64,000 bases of DNA from assembly GCF_003850345.1 (NCBI RefSeq), contig NZ_CP027707.1, forward strand, positions 4,402,001 to 4,466,000, in the 5' to 3' direction. This document shows positions 9,940 through 19,476 of this stretch, one piece after another. Source of the DNA: Pseudomonas chlororaphis subsp. piscium (lineage in GTDB: Bacteria; Pseudomonadota; Gammaproteobacteria; Pseudomonadales; Pseudomonadaceae). Numbering within the stretch: position 1 is the first letter of the stretch; each line of letters opens with the position of its first letter. A program made the translations under genes and the position numbers. The notes beneath the pieces are model-generated. The model was not told the DNA's origin and made no database searches. It saw nothing but the letters and a program-made list of their open reading frames with translations.

Positions 9940-11351
9940 GCGAACCAGCCCTGCAACAGCAAGGCTCCCGCCTCGCCCACCGGGCGATACGCCCAGCCCT
10001 GCTGGCCGCCGCGGGTCTCGATCAGGTAATAGTCGCGGCGCACGTCGCCGCCGTCCCACCAGCCGGACTCGATGCGTTCCGGGCCCATGAGGATCCGCGC
10101 CGCCCCCTCCGACAGCGCCAACGGCTCGCGCAACAGCCAGCCCGGGCGCCGGGGCCCGGGCAGCAGCGGGCAGGCCTGGCTGTCGCCGACCGGTTGCCAG
10201 CTGCATTCGGGACGGTGGTCAGAGTGGAAACGCAAGCCATGCACCGCCTCGTCCCCCAGTCGGGCCCGCAGGCGCTCGCGTAGCTGCTCCCAGGGCAAGG
10301 ACTGCTGCGGACGCTCGTCGAACAGCTCGCGGTGCTGCGGCACGAAGCGCGGCAGATCCTCGGCCACCAGGCGCACGCCACGCACCGGCGCCGGCACCTG
10401 GACCTGCTCCAGGCGCCCGCGCGCCAGCTCGAACAGCATCCCCGGCTCGCGTTCGGCGCTGAGCAGGCCGACCTTGATCAGGCTGTCGGGCAGCTCGACA
10501 TGTTCCAGGTGCAGGTCGAAGCGCTGCACCCCGCTGTCACGGCCACAGAGAAATGCCGCCAAGTCGCTGGTCAAGCGGCGCAGGGGAAACAGCAGGGCCT
10601 GATGGGACAGCACATCGAAATTCAATTCGATGCGCAGATCGAAACGGTCCGGCGGCTGATAGAACGCCAGCGCCAGGGAACGCTCGCCCAACAGAGTATC
10701 CAGGTGCTTGAGCAGGCCCGCGTCGAAACGCCGGGCCAGGGTGTCCCGGGGCAGCCCGCGCACCTGGGCGAAGGTGCGCAGGCCCATGCGCGACAGGGCT
10801 GTGGCCGCGCCCGGCGGCAGGCCGAGACGCTCCACGGGCATGCGCCCCAGGGCCTGGCGCAACTGTTCCAGGTCGGTCACCGCCAGCCCGTCATAGGCAT
10901 TGGCCAGCACCCGGGCCGCCGCCGGGTTCGGCGCGCTGACGATGCGGTGGCGAAAGCCCAGCTCGCTCAGCTCCTGGCGCAGGCGCGCCTCCAGCTGTGG
11001 CCAGGGGCCGAACAGGCCCAGGCTCGACTCGATCTCGAACACCAGGGTGCGCGGGTAATGAAGGCTGACCTGGGAACTGAAGCGGTAGGCCCAGGCCGCG
11101 AGAAACTGCTGCCAATGGGCGATTTCGTCGGCGTCGTATTCGGCGCTGGCGAAGTTCTTGCTCAGGGCCTGGGCGGCGGTCAACGGCTGCCCGGGCCGCA
11201 ACCCCAGCTCGCGGGCCGCGGCATTCACCGCCTGGATCACCCGGCGCTGCGGCGTCCCGCTGAGCAGCGCCAGCGCGGCGTCCGGCTCGGGGCGCTGGCG
11301 CAGCGCCGCGTCCAGCGCCAATTGCGGGAACAGAATGCAGACCCAGCGCAT
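9936..11351 (-). CDS. imuB: ImuB, inactive Y-family polymerase homologue
   Basis: A 471-residue Y-family (DinB-like) protein that bridges DnaE2, ImuA and the beta clamp in the inducible mutasome. The N-terminus ([17 protein letters not shown]) lacks the metal-binding Asp of active Y polymerases, and the second acid motif is replaced by SSLGLFG. It is therefore catalytically dead, as expected for ImuB. The ATG at 11351 is preceded by GAGG overlapping the imuA stop, with 7 bases between the genes. The TGA overlaps the dnaE2 ATG. The organisation indicates coupled translation of imuB and dnaE2. Confidence 0.95.
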   Translation of the reverse strand: MRWVCILFPQLALDAALRQRPEPDAALALLSGTPQRRVIQAVNAAARELGLRPGQPLTAAQALSKNFASAEYDADEIAHWQQFLAAWAYRFSSQVSLHYPRTLVFEIESSLGLFGPWPQLEARLRQELSELGFRHRIVSAPNPAAARVLANAYDGLAVTDLEQLRQALGRMPVERLGLPPGAATALSRMGLRTFAQVRGLPRDTLARRFDAGLLKHLDTLLGERSLALAFYQPPDRFDLRIELNFDVLSHQALLFPLRRLTSDLAAFLCGRDSGVQRFDLHLEHVELPDSLIKVGLLSAEREPGMLFELARGRLEQVQVPAPVRGVRLVAEDLPRFVPQHRELFDERPQQSLPWEQLRERLRARLGDEAVHGLRFHSDHRPECSWQPVGDSQACPLLPGPRRPGWLLREPLALSEGAARILMGPERIESGWWDGGDVRRDYYLIETRGGQQGWAYRPVGEAGALLLQGWFA

Positions 11352-11358
11352 GGCAACC

Positions 11359-11976
11359 TCAGTGCCCCGGGGCGAAGGCGATCGGCGCCGCATGGGCCAG
11401 GCCGCCACGGCACTTGAGTATCCGCAGCTGCGCTGGCCGTGCCTCCACGGCGATGCGCAGGGCCGCTGGCGAGGGGTTGATGGCTTCCTTGAGGGGGCGG
11501 TAGGCAAAGGCCAGGGTCTGGCCGGTCTCGGCCGCCACCTGCAAACGCCGCAAGGCACGGTCGTCGACCTGTTGCGGCCAGCACAGCACAGCCCCGCAGC
11601 AGCCCGAACGCAGGCACTGCTCGGCGGCCCACAGGGCGTCCCGCTCGCCGGCCTGGATCACCGACAGCTGGCGCAGATCGACCCCGGCACTCTGCCAGGC
11701 CTGGGGATACGGCACATGGGGCGGCGCCACCAGCACGATGCGCTCGCCGGCGGCCGAGAGCCGGGCCAGGGTCGGCCACAGCAGTTGCAGCTCGCCGACA
11801 CCCTGGGCGGCGATAAGGATTTCCGTCAGCGCCGCTTCCGGCCAGCCGCCGCTGGGCAAGGCCGCGTCCAGCATGGGGTGGCCGGTGGGTTGCGGGCTGG
11901 CGGCGGGCACCGTCGGGCGGCCCTTCCACACCCGGCCGGCATTGAACAGCGTCTCCAGTGCCACGACGGCGCCCAT
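11359..11976 (-). CDS. imuA: ImuA, SOS mutagenesis accessory protein (SulA/RecA-like)
   Basis: A 205-residue ImuA-type protein with a RecA/SulA-like fold. It is needed with ImuB and DnaE2 for damage-induced mutagenesis and thought to modulate RecA. Visible family text includes WPEAALTEILIAAQGVGELQLLWP and the region RIVLVAPPHVPYPQAW. There is no complete Walker A motif. The ATG at 11976 shares one base with the lexA2 stop (TGATG), so translation is tightly coupled to lexA2. Confidence 0.92.
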   Translation of the reverse strand: MGAVVALETLFNAGRVWKGRPTVPAASPQPTGHPMLDAALPSGGWPEAALTEILIAAQGVGELQLLWPTLARLSAAGERIVLVAPPHVPYPQAWQSAGVDLRQLSVIQAGERDALWAAEQCLRSGCCGAVLCWPQQVDDRALRRLQVAAETGQTLAFAYRPLKEAINPSPAALRIAVEARPAQLRILKCRGGLAHAAPIAFAPGH

Positions 11977-12593
11977 CAGCCTTGCCTCACCAGGCCACAG
12001 AACACCCCTTCGATAGCCAGGTCCCGGTCTTCGCCGATCAGGATCGGCGCATAGGCCGGGTTGCGCGGCAGCAGGCGCACGCCATCTACCAGGCGCTCGA
12101 AACGCTTGATGGTGACTTCGCCGTCCAGCCGTGCCACCACGATCTGGCCGTTGCGCACCTCGCTGTCACGGCGCACCGCCACCAGGTCGCCGTCGAGGAT
12201 GCCGTCATCGATCATCGAATCGCCCTGGACCCGCAGCAGGTAATCGGGGGTACGGGAAAACAGCGCCGGGTCGAGCAGCAAGCGGCTGTGCACCTCGGCA
12301 TCGGCGCCGATCGGCAGGCCGGCGGCGACCCGGCCGAGCACCGGGATCTCCAGCAACTCGGGGCGCGGCGGCTGGTTGAGCAGGCGGATGCCCCGGGCCT
12401 GATGGGGGTTGACCTCGATGAAGCCGGCCTCGGTCAGGGCTATGACATGCTTGCGCGCCACGCTGCGCGAGGCGAAGCCGAAGGCCTCGCTGATTTCAGC
12501 GAGGCTCGGGGGCTGGCCATGTTCGGCGATGCGCTCGCGGATAAAGGTCAGGATGGCACTGCGGCGGGGAGATAAAGTGGTCATGGAGTACAT
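11976..12593 (-). CDS. lexA: LexA2 SOS repressor, autoregulated head of the mutasome operon
   Basis: A 205-residue LexA repressor. The N-terminal winged helix (residues 1-70) contains SLAEISEAFGFASRSVARKHV. The self-cleavage bond is A91-G92, with the Ser/Lys dyad S126 (GDSM) and K163 (TIKRF). Cleavage is stimulated by RecA filaments on DNA damage. Location at the head of imuA-imuB-dnaE2 identifies it as the second LexA (LexA2) of pseudomonads; the main lexA-sulA locus is not in this window. I chose ATG 12593 because GGAGG is seven bases upstream. A second ATG at 12584 is too far from it. The operator covers the ribosome site and start codon. Confidence 0.96.
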   Translation of the reverse strand: MYSMTTLSPRRSAILTFIRERIAEHGQPPSLAEISEAFGFASRSVARKHVIALTEAGFIEVNPHQARGIRLLNQPPRPELLEIPVLGRVAAGLPIGADAEVHSRLLLDPALFSRTPDYLLRVQGDSMIDDGILDGDLVAVRRDSEVRNGQIVVARLDGEVTIKRFERLVDGVRLLPRNPAYAPILIGEDRDLAIEGVFCGLVRQG

Positions 12594-12602
12594 TTGTACT
12601 CC
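12585..12602. promoter_or_regulatory. LexA2 operator overlapping the lexA2 ribosome site and start codon
   Basis: GGAGTACATTTGTACTCC is an 18-bp palindrome with 8-bp perfect arms and a 2-base centre, containing GTAC-N4-GTAC (12588-12591 and 12596-12599). From memory, the LexA2 motif of P. putida is GTACN4GTGC, so this is a strong operator candidate. It covers the initiator ATG (12591-12593) and most of the ribosome site. Confidence 0.85.
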
Positions 12603-12631
12603 TCCCGGGTTTTCCTGACAAGAACCGCCAG

Positions 12632-13549
12632 TCAGCCCAGGCCACGGCTCGCCAGGAAAGCACTGATGTAATCGATGAACGCCAGCACCTTGGCCGTGGC
12701 CCGCCGGTGGCTGGGGTAGACCGCCAGGATGTGCGGCCCGAAGCAGTCCGGGTCGATGGCGTAGCCGGCCATCACCCGCACCAGGCGGCCGTCGGCCAGG
12801 TAAGGCGCGGCGCTCCACAGCGGGGTGTGCAGCAGCCCGCGCCCGGCCAGGGCATTGGCCAGCAGCAGGTCGTAATTGTCGCTGCGCAAGCGCGGCGCCC
12901 GGGGTTGCGGCAGGCTCAGGCGCTGCCCGTCCCGTTCGACCCACCAGAACTCGCGGCTAAGCAAGGGATGGCGATAGAGCAGCCATTCGTGTTCATCCAG
13001 GGTCTGCGGCGTCACCGCCACGCCCTTGCGCGCCAGGTAGGCCGGGCTGGCGCACAAGGCCAGGCAATTGCTGCCGACCACCCGGGCGATCAGCCCCGGC
13101 AGGTCGTCATGGCCTTCGCGCAGGGCCAGGTCGTAGCCGCTTTCCAGCAGGTTGACGAACTCGTCGCACAGATCCACCTGCAGGTCGATCTGCGGATACT
13201 GCTCGAGGAAACCGCCACACACCTGGTCGAGAAAGGCCTGCCCATAGGCCAGCGGCGCGGTGATCTTCAGGTTGCCGCGCAGGCCATGCTGCAACTGCTC
13301 GATTTCCTCGCCGGCTTCCTCCAGCCGCTGCAGGACCTGGCGCGCGGTTTCCAGGTAGAGCCGCCCCACTTCCGTCAGCAGGATCCGCCGGGTACTGCGC
13401 TCGAACAAGCGCGCGCCCAGCTCGACTTCCAGGTGATTGACCGCCTTGGTCAGGGCCGAGGGGGTCTTGCCCAACTGCTCGGCGGCGCGGCTGAAACTGC
13501 CCAGCTGCGCAGTGACCACGAACATTTTTAATGCACCCAACTTGTCCAT
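12632..13549 (-). CDS. LysR-family transcriptional regulator
   Basis: A 305-residue LysR regulator. The N-terminal helix-turn-helix (residues 1-60) includes MFVVTAQLGSFSRAAEQLGKTP and SALTKAVNHLEVELGARLFERS. The rest is the co-inducer-binding domain. The start ATG 13549 has GGAAAAAG upstream. It is divergent from the secreted amidohydrolase gene at 13653 with about 100 bp between them, the usual layout for a LysR controlling its neighbour. The Asp-rich ligand domain does not reveal the effector. Confidence 0.92.
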   Translation of the reverse strand: MDKLGALKMFVVTAQLGSFSRAAEQLGKTPSALTKAVNHLEVELGARLFERSTRRILLTEVGRLYLETARQVLQRLEEAGEEIEQLQHGLRGNLKITAPLAYGQAFLDQVCGGFLEQYPQIDLQVDLCDEFVNLLESGYDLALREGHDDLPGLIARVVGSNCLALCASPAYLARKGVAVTPQTLDEHEWLLYRHPLLSREFWWVERDGQRLSLPQPRAPRLRSDNYDLLLANALAGRGLLHTPLWSAAPYLADGRLVRVMAGYAIDPDCFGPHILAVYPSHRRATAKVLAFIDYISAFLASRGLG

Positions 13550-13652
13550 GCTTTTTCCATTCAGGCAAAAACGTTTTTCGTCAGCGAGGCGTTCTGTCGG
13601 CTCTGGCAAGCCACTAATCTGGGCATCAGACGCAATAACAAGGAAATACTCA

Positions 13653-15395
13653 ATGAAAAGATTCATCCCGAATCTGCTGACGATTGCAGTAAGTTTTGCC
13701 TCAATGGAAGCCATGGCCGCCACCGACCTGGTGCTGTTCAACGGCCAGGTGTTCACCGCCGATCGCGCCCAGCCCAAGGTCCAGGCCCTGGCGGTGGCCG
13801 ACGGCAAGGTGCTGCAAGTGGGCAGCGACGCACAGATCAAGGCGTTGATCGAAACCGGCACCCGGGTCATCGACCTGGGCGGCAAGACCCTGATGCCCGG
13901 CCTGATCGACAGCCATTCCCATGCGATCTTCGGCGGCCTGGAAATGACCTCGGCCAACATGCAGGACCAGGTGGTCGGCCTCGACGAGCTGGAGCGAAAG
14001 CTGCGCGCCTGGCGCGACGACGGCAAGGCCCGGCATGGCGATGTCCTCAGCATCGCCGGCATGAGCTCGGCCTACTGGGCCCAGGCCGAAGCCCTGGGCC
14101 AGCGCTTCAACGCCGGCGAATGGGCCAAGGTGCCCGTGGTGTTCACCGGCAGCGATCACCATACCGCCTGGGCCAACGCGGTGATGCTTGAGCGCGCCGG
14201 CATCGACGCCGCCCTGCTCAAGACCCTGCCGCAGGCCGAGCGCGACACCATCGGCCAGCTCGCCGACGGCCGCCCCAACGGCTTCCTGGTGGACGCCGGC
14301 TGGGACCGGGTCGCGGCGAAAATGCCGGTGCCCGGCAGCGCCGCCCTGCTCAACGCGGCGCAATCGGCGGTGCGCTACAACAACAGCCTGGGCATCACCG
14401 CCTGGATGGACCCGGCGGCCAACGCCGGCCCCGGCGAAGCGGTGTTCGCCCTCAAGCCCACCGCCCAGACCGTCGGTGTGCTGCCGGCCTACAAGGCGCT
14501 CGCCGAGAGCGGCGGCCTGAGCGCCCATGTCGCCGCGCTGCTGGTGGCCAACCCGAAAAGCCGCCCTGCCGACCTCGACGTGCTGGAGCAGGTGCGCCAG
14601 CAATTCCAGGGCATCCCCAACCTGACCCTGCCCGGCGTCAAGATCTTCGCCGACGGGGTGATCGAATACCCGGCCCAGAGCGCGGCGATGATCGATCCCT
14701 ACAGCAACTCGCACAAACAGGGCGAACTGCTGATCGATCCCGAGCATTTCGGCGAACTGGTCAGCGCCATCGACCAGCGCGGCTGGCTAGTGCATATCCA
14801 TGCCATCGGCGACCGCGCGGTGCGCGAATCCCTCAATGGCATCGCCCAGGCGCGCCAGGACCGCCAGAGCGGCATCGCCCACTCCATCACCCACTTGCAG
14901 ATGGTCAACCCGAAAGAGTTCGCCCGTTTCAAGCCGCTGGGGGTCATCGCCTCGATGCAACTGCTGTGGGCCTCGGCGGACGACTACACCCTGGACATGA
15001 TCAAGCCCTACGTCAGCGCCCTGGCCTTCCGTTACCAGTACCCGGCGCACTCCCTGCTCAAGCAGGGCGCGACCCTCGCCGGGGCCAGCGACTGGCCGGT
15101 GTCCTCGCCCAACCCGTGGAACGCCATCGCCCAGGCCATCACCCGCAAGGGGCCGCTGGGGGTGCTCAACGCCGACGAGCGCCTGGACCGCGAAACCATG
15201 TTCTACGCCTACACCCTCAACGCCGCCCGCGCCATCGGCCTGGAGCAGCAAATCGGCTCGCTGAGCGCCGGCAAACAGGCCGACTTCATCGTGCTGGACC
15301 GCGACGTGTTCCGCGTCGACGAAAAGGCCCTGCATGAAACCCAGGTGCTGCAGACCTGGTTCGCCGGCCGCGAAGTCTACGCCCGGCCTCTCTGA
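13653..15395 (+). CDS. Exported metal-dependent amidohydrolase (YtcJ-like, amidohydrolase 3)
   Basis: A 580-residue amidohydrolase with a cleavable signal peptide (first ~23 residues, ending EAMAA). Metal-binding motifs are visible: HSH at 88-90 (GLIDSHSHAIF), HIHAIGDRA in the middle, and GASDWPVSSPNPW near the C-terminus. The first beta-sandwich segment is DLVLFNGQVFTADRAQPKVQ. The family hydrolyses C-N bonds of amides or cyclic ureas; the substrate is not predictable. The start ATG 13653 has AGGAA eight bases upstream. Longer in-frame starts would run into the LysR gene. It is probably regulated by the divergent LysR. Confidence 0.92.
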   Translation: MKRFIPNLLTIAVSFASMEAMAATDLVLFNGQVFTADRAQPKVQALAVADGKVLQVGSDAQIKALIETGTRVIDLGGKTLMPGLIDSHSHAIFGGLEMTSANMQDQVVGLDELERKLRAWRDDGKARHGDVLSIAGMSSAYWAQAEALGQRFNAGEWAKVPVVFTGSDHHTAWANAVMLERAGIDAALLKTLPQAERDTIGQLADGRPNGFLVDAGWDRVAAKMPVPGSAALLNAAQSAVRYNNSLGITAWMDPAANAGPGEAVFALKPTAQTVGVLPAYKALAESGGLSAHVAALLVANPKSRPADLDVLEQVRQQFQGIPNLTLPGVKIFADGVIEYPAQSAAMIDPYSNSHKQGELLIDPEHFGELVSAIDQRGWLVHIHAIGDRAVRESLNGIAQARQDRQSGIAHSITHLQMVNPKEFARFKPLGVIASMQLLWASADDYTLDMIKPYVSALAFRYQYPAHSLLKQGATLAGASDWPVSSPNPWNAIAQAITRKGPLGVLNADERLDRETMFYAYTLNAARAIGLEQQIGSLSAGKQADFIVLDRDVFRVDEKALHETQVLQTWFAGREVYARPL

Positions 15396-15418
15396 CTGCA
15401 ACGGCTGACCCGCTGCCC

Positions 15419-15446
15419 GCCCCCGCCTCTCGCCGAGCGCGGGGGC
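15419..15446 (+). terminator. Strong GC hairpin after the amidohydrolase gene
   Basis: GCCCCCGC (15419-15426) pairs perfectly with GCGGGGGC (15439-15446) across a 12-base loop, 24 bases after the stop. There is no T-run, so termination is only likely. Confidence 0.4.
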
Positions 15447-15586
15447 CTGAGCCATATCGATAGCGACCTGTGCGGCGCGACTCGACACAACGGCAAAGGC
15501 CCTTCGACACTTTTTTTACCAATCCCGATCTATAGTCGGCAGTGCAACGGCTGGCGTTTTCATCATAGGTAGAGGAACGAACTGAA

Positions 15587-17245
15587 ATGGTCTTGGGCAA
15601 AGGACTGCGATTGCCGTCAATCACATCGACCCGCCTGGTGCTGCTGTTTTCCCTGGCCCTGGTGGCGCTCTACAACTTCGCCACCTGGCGCGCCCTGGGC
15701 CACCTGATCAGCCTGCAAGGCCTGCACAAGCTGGCGTTCTTCGCCTCCTTCGGGCTGTTCCTGTGGGCCGCCATCACCCTGCTGCTGACCCTGGTGTCCT
15801 TCCGCTGGACCCTGAAACCGGCGCTGAGCCTGGTGGCCCTGACCTCGGCCGCCGCCGCGTATTTCATGAACCAGTACGGCATCACCATCGACACGGTGAT
15901 GGTGCAGAACGTGTTCGAGACCAACCCGGGCGAAGCTAGCGCGCTGTTCAACTTCAAGCTGCTGGGCTACCTGCTGGTGCTGGGCGCCTTGCCGGTGGTG
16001 CTGATCTGGCGCACCCCGGTGCGCTACCGGCCGTTCTTTCGTGGCCTGCTGAACAAGCTATTGGTGATCGCCGCCTGTGTGCTGGCGATCGCGGTCTCGG
16101 TCGGCGCCTTCTATTCCACCTACGCGCCGATCTTTCGCGAAGAAGACAAGCTGACCCACTTCATCAACCCGACCAACTACCTCTACGCCCTCGGCAAATA
16201 CGCCAAGCAGAGCCTGGGGATCAAGCAACACCTGGTGATCCAGCCGATCGGCCAGGACGCGGCGATGAGCGCCCAGGCCAGCGCCCGGGAGAAGAAGTCG
16301 CTGATGATCCTGGTGGTCGGCGAGACCGCCCGCGCCGACCACTTCTCCCTCAACGGCTATGCCCGCGACACCAACCCGGAGCTGGCCAGGCTGGACATCC
16401 TCAACTTCACCCAGGTGCACTCCTGCGGCACCTCGACCGCGGTCTCGGTGCCGTGCATGTTCTCGATGTTTCCCCGCGAGGACTACAGCGACAAGAAGGG
16501 CAAGACCTACGAAAGCCTGCTGGATGTGCTGCAACGGGCCGGCGTGCAGGTGCTGTGGCTGGACAATAACAGCGACTGCAAGGGCACCTGCCTGCGGGTG
16601 CCGAACCGCGACATTCCCAAGACCCAGCCGAGCCCCTTCTGCGACGGCAAGAACTGCCTGGACGAAGCCCTGCTGGTGGACCTGCAGCAGTACATCGACC
16701 GCCTCGGCGACAACGCGATCATCGTCCTGCACGCCGACGGCAGCCACGGCCCGGAGTACTACGACCGCTATCCGAAGAGCCTGGAGCGCTTCACCCCGAT
16801 CTGCCACACCAACCAGCTGGGCAGTTGCAGCAGCGAGGAACTGGTGAACGTCTACGACAACACCATCCTCTACACCGACCACTTCCTGGCCCGGGTCATC
16901 GAGTTGCTCAAGCACAACCAGGAACGCTTCGACACCTCGATGCTATACGTCTCCGACCATGGCGAGTCCCTCGGCGAAAACGGCCTGTACCTGCACGCCG
17001 CGCCCTACGCCCTGGCGCCGCAGGCGCAGACCCATGTGCCGATGCTGATGTGGTTCGGCCAGCAAGCCCTGAGCGACCTGGGCATCCAGCGCGACTGCCT
17101 GCAAGGCAAGAGCGGCGAGCCGGACCTGAGCCACGACAACCTGTTCCACTCGGTGCTCGGGCTGTTCGAGGTCAAGACCAGCCTGTACCAGCCGCGGCTG
17201 GACATCTTCCATTCGTGCCGGCCGAACATGACCGCGGCGCACTAG
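15587..17245 (+). CDS. eptA: Lipid A phosphoethanolamine transferase EptA
   Basis: A 552-residue inner-membrane enzyme that moves phosphoethanolamine from phosphatidylethanolamine onto lipid A, lowering negative charge and giving polymyxin/cationic peptide resistance (same family as MCR). Five transmembrane segments lie in the first ~175 residues, then the periplasmic sulfatase-like domain. Catalytic Thr284 (GTSTAVSVPC) and zinc ligand E246 (VGETARADH) are present, as are the HxxGSHGP motif (HADGSHGPEYYDRYP) and SDHGESLGE. Paired Cys residues typical of the domain are conserved. It is apparently monocistronic. No pmrAB-type pair is in the window. Confidence 0.95.
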   Translation: MVLGKGLRLPSITSTRLVLLFSLALVALYNFATWRALGHLISLQGLHKLAFFASFGLFLWAAITLLLTLVSFRWTLKPALSLVALTSAAAAYFMNQYGITIDTVMVQNVFETNPGEASALFNFKLLGYLLVLGALPVVLIWRTPVRYRPFFRGLLNKLLVIAACVLAIAVSVGAFYSTYAPIFREEDKLTHFINPTNYLYALGKYAKQSLGIKQHLVIQPIGQDAAMSAQASAREKKSLMILVVGETARADHFSLNGYARDTNPELARLDILNFTQVHSCGTSTAVSVPCMFSMFPREDYSDKKGKTYESLLDVLQRAGVQVLWLDNNSDCKGTCLRVPNRDIPKTQPSPFCDGKNCLDEALLVDLQQYIDRLGDNAIIVLHADGSHGPEYYDRYPKSLERFTPICHTNQLGSCSSEELVNVYDNTILYTDHFLARVIELLKHNQERFDTSMLYVSDHGESLGENGLYLHAAPYALAPQAQTHVPMLMWFGQQALSDLGIQRDCLQGKSGEPDLSHDNLFHSVLGLFEVKTSLYQPRLDIFHSCRPNMTAAH

Positions 17246-17265
17246 CGCCACCGGATAGCGCTTGG

Positions 17266-17363
17266 CTTCTGTAGGAGCGAAGCTTGCTCGCGAAGGCCGC
17301 GACGCGGAATTTCTGATCCACCGCGTCATAGTTCATCGCGGGCAAGCCTCGCTCCTACAGAAG
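17266..17363. repeat. Inverted pair of REP elements
   Basis: A REP unit (TGTAGGAGCGAAGCTTGC..., 17269 on) and its inverted partner (ending CTCGCTCCTACAGAAG at 17363) flank about 40 bp. A decayed third fragment (CACAGGAGCGAGA) follows near 17380. These are Pseudomonas repetitive extragenic palindromes downstream of eptA. Confidence 0.85.
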
Positions 17364-17485
17364 AAGATCGCGCACGTTCCACAGGAGCGAGATGGGTGTT
17401 GAAACTGATAACGGCGGCATCGGGCAGCACCGATCGAGAGCAGGATCCAGACGTCACCCCACCTACAGGGGCGTGAAGGTTTGGC

Positions 17486-18454
17486 CTAACCGCGCTTGAG
17501 GATCAGGTCCATGACCCGGTCGGTTTTCACCGCCTCGGCGGCCAGGGCCGGATGCTGTGCTTGGCCACGGATATGGGCGTTTATGCCGAGTACGTGGTGC
17601 CACTGGATGTGCTCGGGGTTGTCGATGAAGAGGCTCAACTGTTCATCGGCGTCCAATTGCAGCGGATGTTCGTCGAACACCGAGAAGCCGATACGCCCCT
17701 GGCTGCCGATGATCTCCACCCGGTCCACCCGACGGTCCGCGACGAAGTTCCAGGCCCCCGTGCCCAGGGCGCCACTCGCGAAACGCCAGCTGGCGCTCAC
17801 TGCGTCCTCGGCGCTGTACAGCCCGGCCTGCCGCGCGGTGAAACCGGCGACCTCGGTGATGTCCCCCAGCAGGTACTGGAACAGGTCCAGGCCGTGGCTC
17901 GCCAGGTCGGCGAAGTAGCCGCCGCCGGCGATCCGCGGGTCGGTGCGCCAGTTGCGGCCGCCACTGCGATCGGCCTTGGACGGGGCCTTGGTCAGGGTCC
18001 AGCTCAGGTGGCGCACCTCACCGATGCGCCCGTCCCGCAGCCATTGCCGCACTTGCTGGAAGCGCGGCAGGGAACGGCGGTAGTAGGACACGAACAGGTG
18101 CAATCCGGCCTGCTGGAAAACCTGCTGCATCTCCAGGCTTTGCCCGGCGTTCAATGCCATCGGTTTTTCCACGCAGCAGTGCTTGCCGGCGGCGGCCACC
18201 CGAAAGCTGTAGGCGTGGTGACTGTCAGGTGGCGTGGCGATGTACACCGCGTCCACTTCGGGGTCGTCGATCAGCGCCTGGGCATCGGTGTAGAAGCGTG
18301 CGATGCCGTGGCGTGCCGCATAGTCCCGCACCGCTTCCAGGCGCCGACCCATCACCGCCACCAAGGCCGAGCCCGGCGCCTTGTAGAAGGCCGGGCCGCT
18401 CTTGCGTTCGGTGACGCTGCCGCAACCGATCATGCCCCAGCGCACGGGCCGCAT
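17486..18454 (-). CDS. Gfo/Idh/MocA family oxidoreductase
   Basis: A 322-residue NAD(P)-dependent sugar-type dehydrogenase. The N-terminal Rossmann motif is WGMIGCGSV, the catalytic Lys motif VEKPMAL is near residue 100, and the second domain has YFADLASHGLDLFQYLLG. The substrate is unknown. The start ATG 18454 is preceded by GGAGGAGAGGGC. It lies 28 bases after the DyP peroxidase stop, so the two are likely co-transcribed. Confidence 0.9.
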   Translation of the reverse strand: MRPVRWGMIGCGSVTERKSGPAFYKAPGSALVAVMGRRLEAVRDYAARHGIARFYTDAQALIDDPEVDAVYIATPPDSHHAYSFRVAAAGKHCCVEKPMALNAGQSLEMQQVFQQAGLHLFVSYYRRSLPRFQQVRQWLRDGRIGEVRHLSWTLTKAPSKADRSGGRNWRTDPRIAGGGYFADLASHGLDLFQYLLGDITEVAGFTARQAGLYSAEDAVSASWRFASGALGTGAWNFVADRRVDRVEIIGSQGRIGFSVFDEHPLQLDADEQLSLFIDNPEHIQWHHVLGINAHIRGQAQHPALAAEAVKTDRVMDLILKRG

Positions 18455-18482
18455 GCCCTCTCCTCCTGTGCCCATTGGCCGG

Positions 18483-19367
18483 TCAGACCGCTTGCAGGGC
18501 ACGCAGGTCGAGGCGGCCGTCCTGCAGTGGCGGGCACCAGTAGTAGCCGCCGGTGATCGGCCGGCTCATGCGGTACAGGCCGTCGACTATGCCGTCTTCC
18601 AGGCCGCTCATGCGCCGCAGCTGGACTTCGAAGGCGTGGAGGCTGTGGCCGAAGGCGAGGAACATCAGGCCGCCCTTGTCGCCTTCGATCCACGGCATCG
18701 AGCGGCGCACCATAAAGGCTTCGGGGGTGAAGCTCTCCTGGGCGGTGCGCTTGACGTGAGCCGAGTCCGGCGCGTCGTCCAGCTCTTCGTTATCGCTCAG
18801 GCGGCGGCCGATGATGTTGTCGCGCTCTTGCTGATGCATCGCGGCAAAACCCTTGAAGTCGTGCTGCCACTGCTGGATCGCGGCGAAGCTGCCACCGCGC
18901 AGGCCGTCGGCGCCTTCGGCCAGGGCCGCGGCGATGGCTTCTTCATCGTGAGGGTTTTCAGTGCCGTCCTCGTAACCGGTCAGGTCGTGGCCGGTCTTGT
19001 GGCGGAAGGCTTCGTTCATCTGCACCAGGCGCAACGCCGGGGCCAGGGCGGCCTCCAGCTCGTTGCTGCGGTGCAGCAGCTCGCCGCGGTCTTCGCCATG
19101 CAGCCAGACCCACAGCGCATGCTGGGTCGAAGGGTTGTCGACGCCGACCCCGGTCAGCGCCGGGAAGGCCTTGAGCCCCTGCACGCGGGCGCCCAGCACC
19201 TTGACCAGCGACGCGCCAAAACCCGCTACCGCCGTTTTCCCGTCCACCAGCGCCAGCAAGCGATCGATCGCCGCCGGCAGCGCCTCGATGGATTCGAGGG
19301 CGAAAAACAGGTGACGAGCCTGGGTCGGAACGGGGGTGGCAAGAATGCCCGGCTGGTAGTAACTCAT
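18483..19367 (-). CDS. DyP-type heme peroxidase
   Basis: A 294-residue dye-decolourising peroxidase. The family signature GxxDG is present as GYEDG (residues 131-135, catalytic D134), followed by TEN. The likely proximal heme His is in AFGHSLHAFE, and the distal Arg region is in MVRRSMPW. No signal peptide is seen, so it is probably cytoplasmic (YfeX-like class). The start ATG 19367 is the first in the frame and begins MSYYQPGIL, a typical N-terminus. It heads a two-gene operon with the Gfo/Idh dehydrogenase. Confidence 0.93.
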   Translation of the reverse strand: MSYYQPGILATPVPTQARHLFFALESIEALPAAIDRLLALVDGKTAVAGFGASLVKVLGARVQGLKAFPALTGVGVDNPSTQHALWVWLHGEDRGELLHRSNELEAALAPALRLVQMNEAFRHKTGHDLTGYEDGTENPHDEEAIAAALAEGADGLRGGSFAAIQQWQHDFKGFAAMHQQERDNIIGRRLSDNEELDDAPDSAHVKRTAQESFTPEAFMVRRSMPWIEGDKGGLMFLAFGHSLHAFEVQLRRMSGLEDGIVDGLYRMSRPITGGYYWCPPLQDGRLDLRALQAV

Positions 19368-19476
19368 AGCGACTCCTTGAAGAAAGCCCGGAGTTTACCC
19401 GGCGCACCACAATTTGTGGGGGTTTAGACACGCATGAAGCGACGTGGTGAATCGTCACGCCGCCAGGCTCCCTGCC

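Noticed and set aside
12560..12700. Classical LexA1 box (CTG-N10-CAG) near lexA2
   Set aside because: No good match; the only strong palindrome is the GTAC-N4-GTAC type.
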